Of a stretch of DNA of 64,000 nt, positions 44,401-56,348 are shown in pieces. Origin of the DNA: Euphorbia lathyris (taxonomy: Eukaryota; Streptophyta; Magnoliopsida; Malpighiales; Euphorbiaceae). The stretch is taken from assembly GCF_963576675.1 (NCBI RefSeq), contig NC_088917.1:74758610-74822609 (forward strand), in the 5' to 3' direction. The notes beneath the pieces were generated by a model, which saw only the letters and a list, made by a program, of their open reading frames with translations, was not told where the DNA came from and ran no database searches. The position numbers were made by a program, and so were the translations under genes. The first letter of the stretch is position 1. Each line of letters starts with the position of its first letter.

Positions 44401-45177
44401 ACAAGCGAATTCCTCCATAGGGTATTTCATCGCTTTGTTCATGTTAAACTCGACCTTATCTTCTCATATCCTTAAAACTACCTTCCCTTCCGACACATCT
44501 ACTAGAGCGCGTCCCGTGTTCATAAACGGTCTACCGAAAATTAAAGGGCAATTTACATCATATGCAAAGTCTAATATAACAAAATCAGTAGAAAAAATAA
44601 ATTTATCGACTTTGACTAAAACATCTTCAATTATACCATATGGCCTTTTAGTGGTTTGATCTGCTAACTGCAAAACCATATTGGTACGTTTGATATCTTC
44701 TTCTAAACCTAACTTGTTAAAAATAGACAATGGCATTAAGTTTATACTTGCTCCTAAATCACAAAGACAACTTGGGAATTCAATATCTCCCAACTTACAC
44801 GGAATAGTAAAACATCCGGGATCCTTGAGTTTAGTGGGCAAATTACTTGATACTATTGAACTACAATCTTCAGTTAACGAAATGGATGAAATTCCTTCCC
44901 AACTGATTTTCTTTGAAATCAAATCCTTTAAAAACTTACCATAGTTAGGAATTTGTGTGATTGCATCCATAAACGTCAAATTGATATGCAAATTTTTAAG
45001 TTTATCCAAAAACGTTAGAAGTTGTTTATCATAGTCCTTATTTCGGACTTTGTGCGGAAAAGGTGGTTTGGGTACAAAAGTTTTGGTACCTGCATCAGAT
45101 GGTGAAATATTTGTGTTTAAGATATCTTCTTTGGACTTCGGTAAATCAGTTCCTGGTAATATTGCATCTTTGGGCAT
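41455..45177 (-). pseudogene. pol: pol of A2: protease, RT, RNase H, integrase, heavily broken
   Basis: Protease has CDLGASINLMPLSIF (near 44750). RT has WVSPIHCVPKKGG, RVCIDYRNLNKAT, MPFGLCNALATFQRCM and FMDD near 43505 in place of YVDD. RNase H has DASDLAVGCVLGQR and [10 protein letters not shown]. Integrase has [18 protein letters not shown] and [15 protein letters not shown]. After integrase the C-terminal region has [17 protein letters not shown]. Lesions include TGA at 44464, a frameshift near 44175, TAG at 43610, a small deletion near 42950 with a TGA just after, and a frameshift near 41880. The gene order, without the chromodomain of chromoviruses, supports Athila. Confidence 0.9.
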
Positions 45178-45178
45178 T

Positions 45179-46629
45179 TCAGGCCCTTGATAAATTTTTT
45201 CCTGAACAAAGAGTAATAGCCTTCACCTGCTCTTTCGGATTTTCTTCCGTATGGCTGGGAAGACTTCCCTCTTTTCGGGATGGAATTGATTTAGCAAGTT
45301 GACCAATTTGAACCTCCAAATTATGGATGCTAGATGAGTGGTTTTTAATAAGCTGATCGAATTTATTTTCGATCCGTTTAAAACCATCGTCATGATTACT
45401 TATTTTTCCACTGATAGCATCTATAAACTTGTCGATTTTAGAAGATAAAGTGCTAATCGTATCTCTTGACTGATTTTGATAATTAGTGGTACGATTTTGA
45501 TTAGCACTAATATTATTATTAGTGTTATCTTTCCAGTTAAAGTTAGGATGATTCCTCCTTCCAAAATTATAAGTATTAGAATAAGGATTATTAGTTTGGT
45601 TTTGCCCTTGGACAAAATTTACCTGTTCGATCTCACTCATATTTTCGTAGTCCACATCCGTTTGGATTGGATTACCATTGATATCGCGTGGTGCCATAAA
45701 CTTATCAATTTTGTGCGATAAAGCAGAAAATTGGGCTTGTAGCATAGCGATTGGATCAAGTTCAACTATACCTTTAACTGACGATGAGGCTGAGGATGAT
45801 GGTTTTGCCGTCGGCATATGTCCACATTCCGCGGGCCACAAACTGCTGTTGATTGCCATTTCCTCCAAAAGTTCTCTCGCTTGGGCTGATGTTTTCTTCA
45901 TAAATAGCCCTCCCGACATAGCATCTAATGAACCCCTAGTTGTAGGATTTAGTCCATTGTAAAATGTTTGCATTAAAAGTTCAGCGCGTAATTGGTGGTG
46001 TGGGCATAAACGTTGAAGTTCTTTAAAACGTTCCCAAGTTTCATAAAGAGTCTCATTATCATTTTGAGAAAAAGATGTTAACTCATTTATGACTCTTGCG
46101 GTTTTTGCTAAAGGAAAATATTTAGATAAAAACGCTTGGGCTAATTGTTCCCAAGTGGCAAAAGTTGTGGCTGGCATAGAAGTTAACCATTCTTTGGCTC
46201 TATCCTTCAAAGTGAAAGGAAACAGGCGAAGTTTGATTGCTTTTGCAGTCACATCTGGAATTTTAAAAGTGTCACAAATTTCAAGGAAATTTGTTAAATG
46301 GGTGTTAGGATTTTCGTTATAGGTAACCCGTAAAATGTTACATTATTTTGCAACATATTAAGAAAAGCTGGCTTAATTTCAAATTGATTTGCAGTGATTC
46401 TGGGTCTAACGATACTATTGGTTACACCGGCCACACCTAGCCTGGCGTAATCCATAAGGGTTGGTGGGTCTGCCATTTTTTCTGGCTCGGTATGTGTTTT
46501 TACTGGGGTCTTATTTTTGTTTTTGTTGTTTTTCTTGTTCTTCCTAATGGTTTTCTCAATTTCTGGGTCTATAGGGTCTGGTGCAATGCCTGAATTTCGA
46601 GAACTGTGCATGAACCTGAAATCTTGCAC
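45179..46629 (-). pseudogene. gag: gag of A2, frameshifted
   Basis: An ATG at or just below 46629 opens the N-terminus. A frameshift near 46318 follows FYGLP, after which NPNTHLTNFLEICDTFKIPD leads into AKAIKLRLFPFTLKDRAKEWL. The capsid core includes FLSKYFPLAKTARV and RFKELQRLCPHH. The C-terminal part has an Asn-rich stretch and a coiled coil ending QIGQLAKSIPSRKEGSLPS. A second frameshift near 45180 separates it from the pol frame. No zinc knuckle is evident. Confidence 0.85.
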
Positions 46630-46779
46630 GAACCGAAACTACCTACAAAACAGAATTTTGAAAAATAAATAAATTAGTATATGAAAATTTTTAAATTATA
46701 AAAGTTAAAATAAGTATGTTTAAACCTAGATTCGAAATAAAACACGAAAAATTTAAAATTTTGTCAAAAATTTTGGCGT

Positions 46780-46797
46780 TCCTCGGCAACGGCGCCA
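46780..46797 (-). other. Primer-binding site complementary to tRNA-Asp (A2)
   Basis: Minus strand TGGCGCCGTTGCCGAGGA, one mismatch to the canonical site, six bases after the LTR end. Confidence 0.88.
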
Positions 46798-46803
46798 AAA
46801 ACT

Positions 46804-48309
46804 TGTTGAGCGATTTCCGCAAGTGCACGGTATACGCTTGTAGTAATAAAAGATATCGAACCCAAGGGAACGCTTTTTAACTAAAACTTTATTTAATTCG
46901 GTTTTAATCACGTGTTTACGTTTAATAAAAGAAATACGTTTAATTGATCATATTGGTTTTGGTAAATTAGGATTAGACAGAAGTATTATATCAAGTTTAG
47001 AGAACAATTCCGTTTTGGAATTTTGATTACAAAACAGATGCTTCCGTAATTGGAATAGAAAAGATCTTATTTTCATAAAGCAAAGTAAACAACTTTAACT
47101 TTGTGAGATTATGGACATGTAACAATATAGCGATTTACTTAATTAAATGGCTTCGAACCATAGAAATACCCCTAGCGTAGAGATGATTCCTACCTTAATC
47201 AAACTAGTGTTTTACTTCTGATAAGCCGCGATCAGTGATCATGTCATCTATAAAAACTAAATTTGTTAAGTGTTCAACAAAGTTCTTATATGAATAAGAT
47301 GGAATAGAACGTTTTAATAAAAACACCAATTTATCATTTTGAAAATCATTTTGTCAGAACAATATCAAAATAACAACAGTAAGAATATATTGAATAAATG
47401 AGTATATCATTAATGAAATGTGAATTTTCACAAGTTAACAGAGAAGTAGAAACTTGGATAGCATTGCAATGAAAACTTTGAGATCCGGGTCGTCAATCTT
47501 TCTCTCAAACTCCGTAGGTTCGTCAAACCTCATGCGCTTCAGCCGTCAATTCTTCTCGCTGGATCTTTAGAATAGAGACTGGTCTCGTCCACTATCAGAA
47601 TGAAAACTAAACTAATATTGTGTTTATAACTAATCTAAATACAATTCGTGTACAACACGATTGTTTATAGAAATGAAATCTAACTTTCTGATTCTTTTCT
47701 GAATCAGAAACTCAACATAACAACTTTCTTCTCTAATTTCTCTAACTTTTCCAACTCTAACCAACATTGATTTCTTGAAATGGATCACTTATTTATAGTT
47801 GGTGAAGGGTTGTAATTGATGGATCATGTCTGCTGGTGAAGGGTTGCTTTTATCCGAACGAACAGGCGCATTTTTCCGATTTAAACATGTGTTTTGTGTG
47901 CAGGAGGGTTCGTTGTCACGACTGAGATTGTGAAAATCTCAGTCGCGACAGGGGGTATAGGGGCGAGTTTGAAGACTTCGTTTCCCCCGAGCTGGCCTCC
48001 GCAAGTCGCGACTGAGATTCTCAAAATCTCAGTCGCGATAGAGAGATGATTCCCTGTCTCTCGATTGCTTTTCGTCTTCCTTGAGCGTCCTTCTGACTGA
48101 TATGCATTCTCGGTACGTTTTTTTAGGTTTTTCCTTCATTTTAGCTCCGTTTTTGCTCCTATTTGGATTTTACCAAATATTTAGGTACCTTGCATCAAAG
48201 AAGTAAATAAAGACGTAAAATTATTCTAAATGAATATAATTAACACGATTTTAATGTAAATTTATCGTATTTATATATAGGATATTTTAGGTATATTTTG
48301 GGCTTAACA
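46804..48309 (-). repeat. 5' LTR of A2, complete
   Basis: 1506 bp from TGTTGAGCG to GGGCTTAACA on the plus strand. Minus-strand TATAAATA is at 47790-47797. Two long palindromes lie at 47914-47950 and 48004-48040; the second has perfect arms TCGCGACTGAGATT and AATCTCAGTCGCGA. Confidence 0.93.
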
Positions 48310-48436
48310 GAAAGAAAGATAGAAATTGAGCAAACGGAACATTCAACATAAAATGAAAAATTGTACCAAACATAATAAAAATAAAATTGTACCAAATTAT
48401 AACAAGATAATAAAAATGAAAAATGAAAGATAAAAC

Positions 48437-49409
48437 CTAAGCTTGAGGTGGGGAATCGGGAGGTGTTGGTAAAGTCTCCACATTGCGACGTCGGAAAAAG
48501 GAAAGCATCCGATGCCGAGTCGATCGATGTTCACGCCTCAAAAGGTTGAGGTTATCATTCATCACCATATTGTTTTCAACCAAATCATCAATCCTTAAAT
48601 TCATTTGACGATTGTTGGAATTGATTTGGTTTAAAATCCTCCATAAATCCGCCGGATCATCCTCCGCTTGAGGTGCTTGGGCTTGCGGTTCACCCTCCTC
48701 ACCTTCCGCCTCTTCGCCGCCTTCGGTACCTACAAATTGAGAACTTGAAGGGCCACCACCCAAAGTACCACGAAGATGGGCAATACGAGTAGCATATAAA
48801 ACAAAGACGGGAGGTCCTTGTGGAAGCAATAAATGAGCTCGTTCAAGAGCCGAAATGTCCAAAAGCGGAATAGGCCCATGGTAGGAGGTCATGTCATAAT
48901 CGGCCTATTCACCCCGTGCTCCCAATACAATTGCAGTGATAAAATTACAAAGAGGGATTTGAATGGTAGTAGCCCTCGAAGCACGGAACAAATTGTCAAA
49001 TAAAATACCAATGCTATCAACCCGCAAACCTTTGAGTAAACTATCCAAAACAAACAAATCCCGAACCTGAACCTTTGAACTCTCAACACGCCCAAACAAG
49101 GAGAAACTCAAAAATTTGTGAAAGAAGAACACATAATTGTCCTTAATCAACTTGCTTGAAGTTTTTTTAGAATTAAAATAGTCTTGATCTGAAAGAGTTT
49201 GCCAAAAAGCATCATTGTCAAAATCCTTAGGCCTATCATAAAAATCAGAAGTAGGGAAACCAAACATATTTCCCATTGCTTCATAGTTAATGGTGTAAGT
49301 TATACCATTATTCCTAAAAGAGATTGAAGTTTTCTTCTTGGTCATGGTCAAAGTGACCAAAAATTCTATCACATATTCAGGAATACGTGGAAAACGCATA
49401 TTAACAAAT
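48437..49409 (-). pseudogene. ORF B homologue of A3, 5'-truncated
   Basis: The frame starts inside the domain (VNMRFPRIPEYVIEFLVTL) at the junction with leader sequence near 49410. It continues with FGFPTSDFY, FFFHKFLSFSLFGR and FITAIVLGARGE to a stop at 48437. One TAG at 48905 falls where A2 has Leu (GELADY). The tail has an acidic stretch and a coiled coil (QINSNNRQMNLRIDDL). It lacks about 75 N-terminal residues compared with A2 ORF B. Confidence 0.85.
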
Positions 49410-49430
49410 TCTTGTCAAAAATTTTGGCGT

Positions 49431-49448
49431 TCCCCGGCAACGGCGCCA
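49431..49448 (-). other. Primer-binding site complementary to tRNA-Asp (A3)
   Basis: Minus strand TGGCGCCGTTGCCGGGGA, a perfect canonical site. Confidence 0.9.
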
Positions 49449-49454
49449 AAAACT

Positions 49455-50946
49455 TGTTGAGCGATTTCCGCAAGTGCACGGTATACGCTTGTAGTAATAA
49501 AAATATATCGACCCCACAGGGAATGTTTTTCAACAAAAACCTATTCTGAATCGGTTAAATATACTTTTAAGGTTTATAATATGGAAAATCGTTTAATCGG
49601 TTTTGGTTTTGAAATTGCTAGAATAAGAATTAGATTAGAGTATGAAGATGTTAGAAAATATCTGATTTAAGAATGAATTTGCAAAACAGGAACGTTTTAG
49701 TACTTTTAGAAAAGTAAACAAGTACATTCGTTTGCATTAAGCAAAGAAACAACTTTAAACTTTGTATGAATTATAACGATGAAATAAATGACGGAACCTC
49801 TAATTAATTGGCTTTGAACGCGACAAAACCTTATCCGGGATAATTGCCCTTAACCAAATTAAAACTCTACCGAGATAATAATTTGCCTAAGTGTTCAACA
49901 AAGTTTCCTTGTAAAGATTTTGAATTAAACTACATTTTAATGAAAACACCAGCAGTCACTTTAGTGGATTGGTTACCATAAGTGCTGCATAAAAATCTAT
50001 CGAATAGAACGGACTTTATTAGATGAAATATAAATTGATACAAGTTTACAGAGAACATGGAGCATTGGAAACATTCGACGGCGTGCAAGTGAACGGGTTG
50101 TCAATCCTTTCCTTAGGTTTCGTTAGAGGTTGTCAGGCTCCGGGGCGGATCCTCTACTCAATCTTCTCGCTGAATCTTCATAATAGAGACTGGGTCGGTC
50201 TACTACCAAAATGTAAACTAAATTTGAACAATGTCTAAACGCTACTGAATTTGTTATTATTTTGTAAACAATGTGTGTACATCATATTGCTTTTTACAGA
50301 ATCGAAATCTAACTTCTGAATCACTTGACTGGAAATTTCTGCATAAATTCTATACTAATCTCTTTCTTCTACACATATCACATTATATTTCAACTCTCCA
50401 TCAACTCTTTATTTATAGATGTTGAAGAGTCTTGATTGAAGTGTCGTGTCCGTTGTGAAGGATCGTAACCGTTGCGAAAGGACGTCTTTATCCACCCGAA
50501 CGAACGTGTTTCGTCGAAAACGAAAGTGTGTAACTAGGCTTCTTCAAACTCCTGCTCGTACCGAGAATATTAAATTCTCTACCAAGAATGGGGGAGCAAC
50601 AATTTTGTCATCGGACGAAGGGAAGGAGGGGCTGAGGAACGCGTGTCGCGACCGAGAATGTAGGGGCCGCAGTCGCGACACAAAGCGTTTTTCACCTCTT
50701 CGGCTTTCGTTCATGTCCTCGACTTGGCGTTATTAATTTTCGTCGTCTTCGACTCCTTTTGTAGGGTTTTTCTTCTATTTTTTAGCTCTTTTAACTTTTA
50801 TTTGGATTTTACCAAATATTTATGTACCTTGCATGAAAGAAACATATTCAGGAGTAAAAGTATTCTAAATAGGTATAAATAGCATAAATTCGTAGCAATA
50901 TTGATGTAATTACTAATGATATATTAGGTATATTTTGGGCTTAACA
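49455..50946 (-). repeat. 5' LTR of A3
   Basis: 1492 bp, TGTTGAGCG to GGGCTTAACA on the plus strand, and closest to the solo LTR at 9794. Minus-strand TATAAATA is at 50410-50417. Upstream of it on that strand is an inverted repeat with perfect 10-bp arms GTGTCGCGAC (50643-50652) and GTCGCGACAC (50672-50681). Confidence 0.92.
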
Positions 50947-51451
50947 CACTTCTTTAGTTTCACTTATCAAGTGGCCGGTGATATCAGCTCACCGTTAGGT
51001 GTGTGGTAATTCCTTCACTTCATCTATCTGCAACGTCTTTAACGATTCACCCAACATACCCATATTTGGCATCCTGTTACGGACCTGTTATGCATATATC
51101 AAAGTGAACAGGTCTCGGACAGTTTATCATTATCAATCAACGGATAAATCATACATGTTTCATAACACAAGATATAAACAATATGAATTAATGTATTTAT
51201 TCATATAACACATATACAATGTATTCAAACAATATACAAAATTCTAATACATATTCTAGAACCAATGTCTATGAACTAGGGCACACCAACACTAATTCTA
51301 TCTCACAAGGGACCAACACATATGTCATAACATATTTATAAAAGCTAGTGTTTCACTTACTTTAGTGACGGTTTAAATAAATTTACTGTTGTTCGAATAT
51401 AAATAATTTGACAGTTGTTCTTAATAATTTTGTAATAAGTAACATAAGGAA

Positions 51452-51619
51452 GATGACAGAATGCAAATAAGTGCTTGTCATATGAAGCAATTAGGGATGA
51501 AAGAAAGCGACTGCCTTCTGAAGTACCATCAGATGGATGACAGAATGCAAATAAGTGCTTGTCATATGAAGCAATTAGGGATGAAAGAAAGCGACTGCCT
51601 TTTGAAGTACCATCAGATG
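51452..51619. repeat. 84-bp tandem duplication
   Basis: Units 51452-51535 and 51536-51619 differ at one base. Copy 2 of the segmental duplication has a single unit near 56854, so this arose after the larger duplication or was lost there. Confidence 0.9.
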
Positions 51620-52377
51620 GAAACGAGTCCCCTGAAAATTTTAATTTCTTAGGGACGAGGGTTTTGAATCGTCATTTGAAGCAGTTATCGGTGTAGTGAC
51701 ATCTCTAAATTATCATATTTCAGACCGAAAAACTTTTGGCGAATTAGGTATTGTTTCTTAATGCCTTTCATTTTTCAAGAATAGACCACCTTACATGTTT
51801 ATATGTTATAAAATTAATGAGCTTCAAACTCAAAAAACTTGATAGTCTTTCATTCCGTATGCTGGGAATAGGCAATTTGTCTATACGAAAGCCAAATCAA
51901 TGTATAAAAACCTCAAAATCAAGAGAACTTTATTCTAGAACTGGATAATTCTCACGAGACATATGAGGAACGAATATAAACATTAAAACCGGTATCATGT
52001 AAAGACAACCAATAACATTCGATTAAATTAATGTATTGTGGATTTATATTTGCCTATGTATATCTTGCAAAATATATAAAATTCATGAAAAAGAAAGTTA
52101 CAATAAATACAAAAAGCAGAAATAACACAACATTTCATAACTATAGGCATATGATAGCCAATTATTTGAAACCCATTAACTCGCTAAACATAAGATTTTT
52201 ATGAGGGGGAAACATAAAACTAGTCATGAATCCTAAGTCCTTCAAAATAAGAACTTTAACTCCTTGACATGTAAGGTAGGTACGTAAGTCCACATGCATT
52301 AGTAATATGTAGTTATGTGAGTTATAACTTTATAAATAGTAAAAAACATATTGTTTTAGGCGTTCACTGTGTATATC

Positions 52378-54450
52378 TGTCACGACCCGAACCTGGCCAT
52401 GACCGGCGCATAAATTAAGACTACCTTAACCTATGCTAGTCTCAAATTCGAAGTACAAATTAATAATTGTTTAACTAATTAAGGCTTCTAGAATGATGAT
52501 ACAATTTAAACTATAAAGAAGTATATACAATAAATTTATCCAAACATCTCTAGATCAGTACAGTAGCAATATCTAACTAACAATATCAACCTTCAATATT
52601 GAACCTCAAATGTCTGTCCAGCTATAGAGATCTTAATTTGAAAAAATAAAATCAACATGGTATGAGATTTCCATCTATGCGAGCGAAAATCCCAGTGAAT
52701 GATAATCATAGCACAACAGAGGGGGAACATGCAGATACGCAGATAAGTTTCAAATTTGTTTTCAGAATTTATCAAATATGATGGTGTAGAGAAATCAAAT
52801 AATATTGAATAATAATAATAATAAATTACAGAAATTCTCAAAACCACGGTACAGTAAGATTAGAGTGATGATATTCCACATCACCAAAGGCCAGATAACA
52901 GACACAAATGGTAGCGCTACCAGATTCAAATACAGAATATCTTCATCGACCTTATGCATGATTCTAATACAATTGACACAAAGACAAACACATACACAGA
53001 TAAAACAACGACAAATAATGCAAGCCTAATATGAGGGTCGGTGAGACATGAAAATAGATACAGATAGTACTGAGCACATATACCGGTTTCAAAGTGTATA
53101 ATTTATCTCTCATAATATTTTTCAAATAACTTAAATATCCAGATGACAGAAATCGAATAAAATTTCAGATTTTCAATACAAATGGTAACAGATAAATCAA
53201 CCGATTAACAGAATTAAGTATAATCTCAAAGAATTTTTACTTTCAAATAAGATAAATGATATCAGACAAACTAATGTATCAATGGCATATTCTCGGAAGC
53301 CTATGCTCTAATGCAGATAATATTTGACAAATAAATTTAAGCTCAAGAAAGTGTTTTATCATCTAACTAAGCACTATTTTAAACAAATAACATTTTTAGA
53401 AAAGTTCATCAGAACTATCCTAAAGGAACGAAAATAGGAGATAAATTTAAAAATCGGATCAAACTATTTTCATCAAACTTTTTAATATTAATTACTAAAC
53501 AACCGAAAGATATTTTAAACAAAATACTTTTATCAAATAGATTCATGCTAGAGATTTCAAAATCAAACAAATAGTGTCATGAACCATAATTACCACTCAC
53601 CTCGAACTGCAAATAATAGCCAGATCCAAACCTTAGTTAACAACTTTTCCAATCAATCTGAACACCGTCAAATTCCTATTCAATCAACATATACAACTAA
53701 ATTACTCCAAAATTTTCTATCATACTCAATGAAATCTACAACACAAATAAGGTTGAGTCAAATTAAACTATAGGGGAATCGAAGTAAGTAAATCAATATA
53801 ATAATTGGTATTAAAATACGATTTAGTGAAAACTATGATACGTAAAGAAAATATAATTTTCTAACACCATAAAACACAAATACTATATATAAATATCTAG
53901 TTTTATAAAAGGACAAGAACTAACAAGTAAATTACATTTTGTTGTTTGAAGAGTTAGATCAATGGCTTCTCAACTTGCTCAAAATTGATGAGTACGACTA
54001 AAATAAAAAGTCTCGAAAAAAAAGAGAACTCGATTTTTTTTTTGCAGAAAACGTTACCCTTTAAAAACTGCTTTTATTTGATTATTTATTTGTTAAGAGT
54101 TTAAACTAAAATAGATAACTTAAATATAGGAGAATAAAAACGCAGTAGATTATATTAATATCAAAGTTTATTATTAGCAAAAAAGATAAGTACTCCAACG
54201 CACTAATTTTAACAAATCGAAATACTGGCTTTTTTTGTATGTACAAAAAGTACATATTAAATACTAACATTATTCATAAAAAAATACTAATATTATAAAT
54301 GTCATTCATATCCATAATTTTATATATTAATATAGTATGAAAATTCAAAATTAGTAATTAACATATTCTTTTGAAAGGCAAATACTAAAAAAACATACGT
54401 GTAATTAGATTTATTTTTAAAGAAACCTATCTAAAATTCGGGATATTACA
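52378..54450 (-). mobile_element. Solo LTR, gypsy-type ends, in duplication copy 1
   Basis: 2073 bp from TGTCACGACCCGAACC to CGGGATATTACA on the plus strand, flanked by ATATC on both sides (52373-52377 and 54451-54455). On the minus strand it starts TGTAATATCCCG and ends GGGTCGTGACA, termini seen in some plant Ty3/gypsy LTRs; lineage and orientation are uncertain. No internal coding sequence. Confidence 0.8.
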
Positions 54451-54538
54451 ATATCAATTGTAAGCTACAATATAACCGAAACAAAGTGTTCAGCGAAAAT
54501 TTGAAAATGTACAAAGAGAGTTCATTGGTTGTAGGAAT

Positions 54539-54793
54539 CAAGTTTAGTTTCTATTATAATTGATATAGTAGAAACTATATCAACTAGAATAATAAAAAAA
54601 AACTCCAATTATAACAATTATTATTATAATACAAATTATATATATATTGTAATATAGTAGAAATAACACACACACCCTTATATATATATATATATATATA
54701 GCAACCAGAATAACAATAATAATAATAATAATAAAAACTCCAATTATTGTATTAATAATATATATCCCATCATACAAAATAGATTAGTGGTCC
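54539..54793. other. AT-rich intergenic segment
   Basis: Contains (AT)n and (TAA)n microsatellites at about 54680-54700 and 54713-54735. No gene seen. Confidence 0.7.
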
Positions 54794-55360
54794 TTAATTA
54801 ATAATCACACCATGATTGTGAGCAGTGGTTACAGCCGCCATTGTAATTGGATAGTCATCCTTCCATTTCTGAATTGTTGTAGAAATTGGTTCAATATGAA
54901 CATTAGCCCTAGCAAGTGTAGTTTCACAAGATTCAACATACTCATATGCACTACTAACCTCATAAATTGATCCAAGTTTTAACCGTGCAAGGCTCAAATA
55001 TTTAACTGTGTCGTCAAAGTATTTCACACATCGATTAATTGCATCATTGTTTTGAGGGCTCTGAGGAGGAGGATTCACCATTATATTTTTCATTAATTTG
55101 ATTGCTTCTATTGATTGTTTTTGGGACATTTCAACTCTAATTTCTGCCAGACTTTTTGAATCTTTCACTGCTGCGGTGTTTGGATTTGATTTTAAGGTTT
55201 CAATGCATACGTTCTTCTATCTGATATATTCGCTATCGCATACCCTCATTATCAGATCAACTGGATTTTTGACCTCTGCTGCCTTCATTTGATAAGGATC
55301 ATTTAAGATCAAACAAAGGAAAACAATGGGGAAAATATTGATGAAATTTTTAGATTCCAT
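54794..55360 (-). pseudogene. PMEI-like (pectin methylesterase/invertase inhibitor) gene with one premature stop
   Basis: ATG at 55360 on the minus strand, 188 codons plus stop. Residues 1-29 look like a secretion signal (hydrophobic stretch FPIVFLCLIL). The mature part has the four Cys of the PMEI/invertase-inhibitor fold: VCDSEYIR (C41) and NVCIETL (C52) as the first pair, INRCVKYFDD and VESCETTL as the second. Other family marks are LKSNPNT, SLAEI and a helical C-terminus. Length is normal for the family. Codon 48 (55217-55219) is TAG between the first two Cys, so the protein would end after about 47 residues. Family members act in the cell wall or vacuole and block pectin methylesterases or invertases; which target applies cannot be told. 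It is the only host-type gene here. It could also be a sequencing variant or a recent null allele. Confidence 0.75.
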
Positions 55361-56348
55361 CTTTGAAAAAAATATATATGTAACTAATACTAAATATTGG
55401 AGTTTTATCAGGATTATTCTAGTTGCTTGATTTTAAACATTTTTGTTTTGCTTTTATAGAAGATAAGTAATTCTAATTTTAGTAAGTTTGTTTCTTGTTA
55501 TGAAGTAGTGGTTCTAATACATTCAATCTCTTACATTATTAGTTTTTTTAATATCTTAATTTGTCCAATATTAGAAAATACTAAAATAATTTATAATAGA
55601 TAGATAAACTTATTGTTTTATATATAATTTTTTATTTATATATAATTGTTTATTGATCTTTATATATAAATTCATGAGTACATAAATTACAAACAAGATG
55701 TAAAAATATTATGTACAAGATAAATTCATTATTGTTAAATTAAAGTATTACTTTTTTTATTATTATAATATGATTATCTATGCAATCTAATTAATCAATT
55801 GATTAATTAATTACATTTCAAAATTAAATACAAAATTGACGAACTTGTTATAAAAAAATAATCAATTAATCCCTTTTATCAAAAAAAAATTAATTAATTT
55901 ACCGTAACCAAATTAAATACTAAATTGACGAACTTGTTATTTAACAAATAATCAATTAATCCCTTCTGTTAATTAATTGACAATTAATTCACTTGCTCCA
56001 TTCCAATTAAATACAGTACATGTATTTATGGTTATATTCAGTTCCATGAGTTTTGTGTGCACGATCCTAAGAGTCCGTCCTCGGCCAGTTATGGACCTAA
56101 AGTCCAATGACCGTAAGTGGGTTCTATCAAACCATTACGATCCCCGACTGATATGAATTAATTCAATCATCTTTAGAAGACACATGAAACTCAGTAGATG
56201 ATCTCTCAGTATCTCTTACCAATCGCATATCTATATTATAAACCAGAGACATGGTGGCTGTCATTCTCCGTACGGTTTATCATACTTCTTGACCAAAAGT
56301 GAACTGATTAATCAGATAAGTAAACTACGTATCAGGGTATGGCCATAG
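55361..56348. other. AT-rich region upstream of the PMEI-like gene
   Basis: No gene seen. Two ~55-bp units at 55821-55875 and 55910-55965 share AATTGACGAACTTGTTAT and AATCAATTAATCCCTT. From about 56040 on, the sequence has the look of an old LTR fragment (GTGTGCACGATCC...), but I cannot assign it. Confidence 0.55.

Larger units (their letters stand above)
35279..48309 (-). mobile_element. Athila-like Ty3/gypsy element A2
   Basis: On the minus strand: 5' LTR (48309-46804), tRNA-Asp PBS, gag, pol (protease, RT, RNase H, integrase), ORF A, ORF B, 3' UTR, polypurine tract and a 3' LTR whose last ~370 bp are missing. LTR divergence by eye is about 3% over 1135 bp. gag-pol carries many stops and frameshifts. 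The element lies in the 3' UTR of element A3. The base run next to the 5' LTR is GAAAG; its partner is lost with the truncated end. Confidence 0.9.
48310..50946 (-). mobile_element. Athila-like element A3, internally deleted
   Basis: On the minus strand it reads 5' LTR (50946-49455), PBS, about 35 bp of leader, then directly the middle of an ORF B homologue, and about 127 bp of 3' UTR up to the A2 insertion. gag, pol, ORF A and the start of ORF B are gone. Its 3' LTR is not in the window; the sequence that should follow A2 was removed with the A2 3' end. Confidence 0.82.
50947..54538. repeat. Copy 1 of a tandem segmental duplication
   Basis: This stretch matches 56349-59856 along its whole length at roughly 97-98% by eye. 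Its left end is cut by the A3 insertion. It holds an AT-rich segment of unknown origin and a solo LTR. An 84-bp tandem duplication at 51452-51619 is present here only. Small open frames shared by the two copies have no family resemblance and are conserved only because the segments are copies. Confidence 0.88.
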
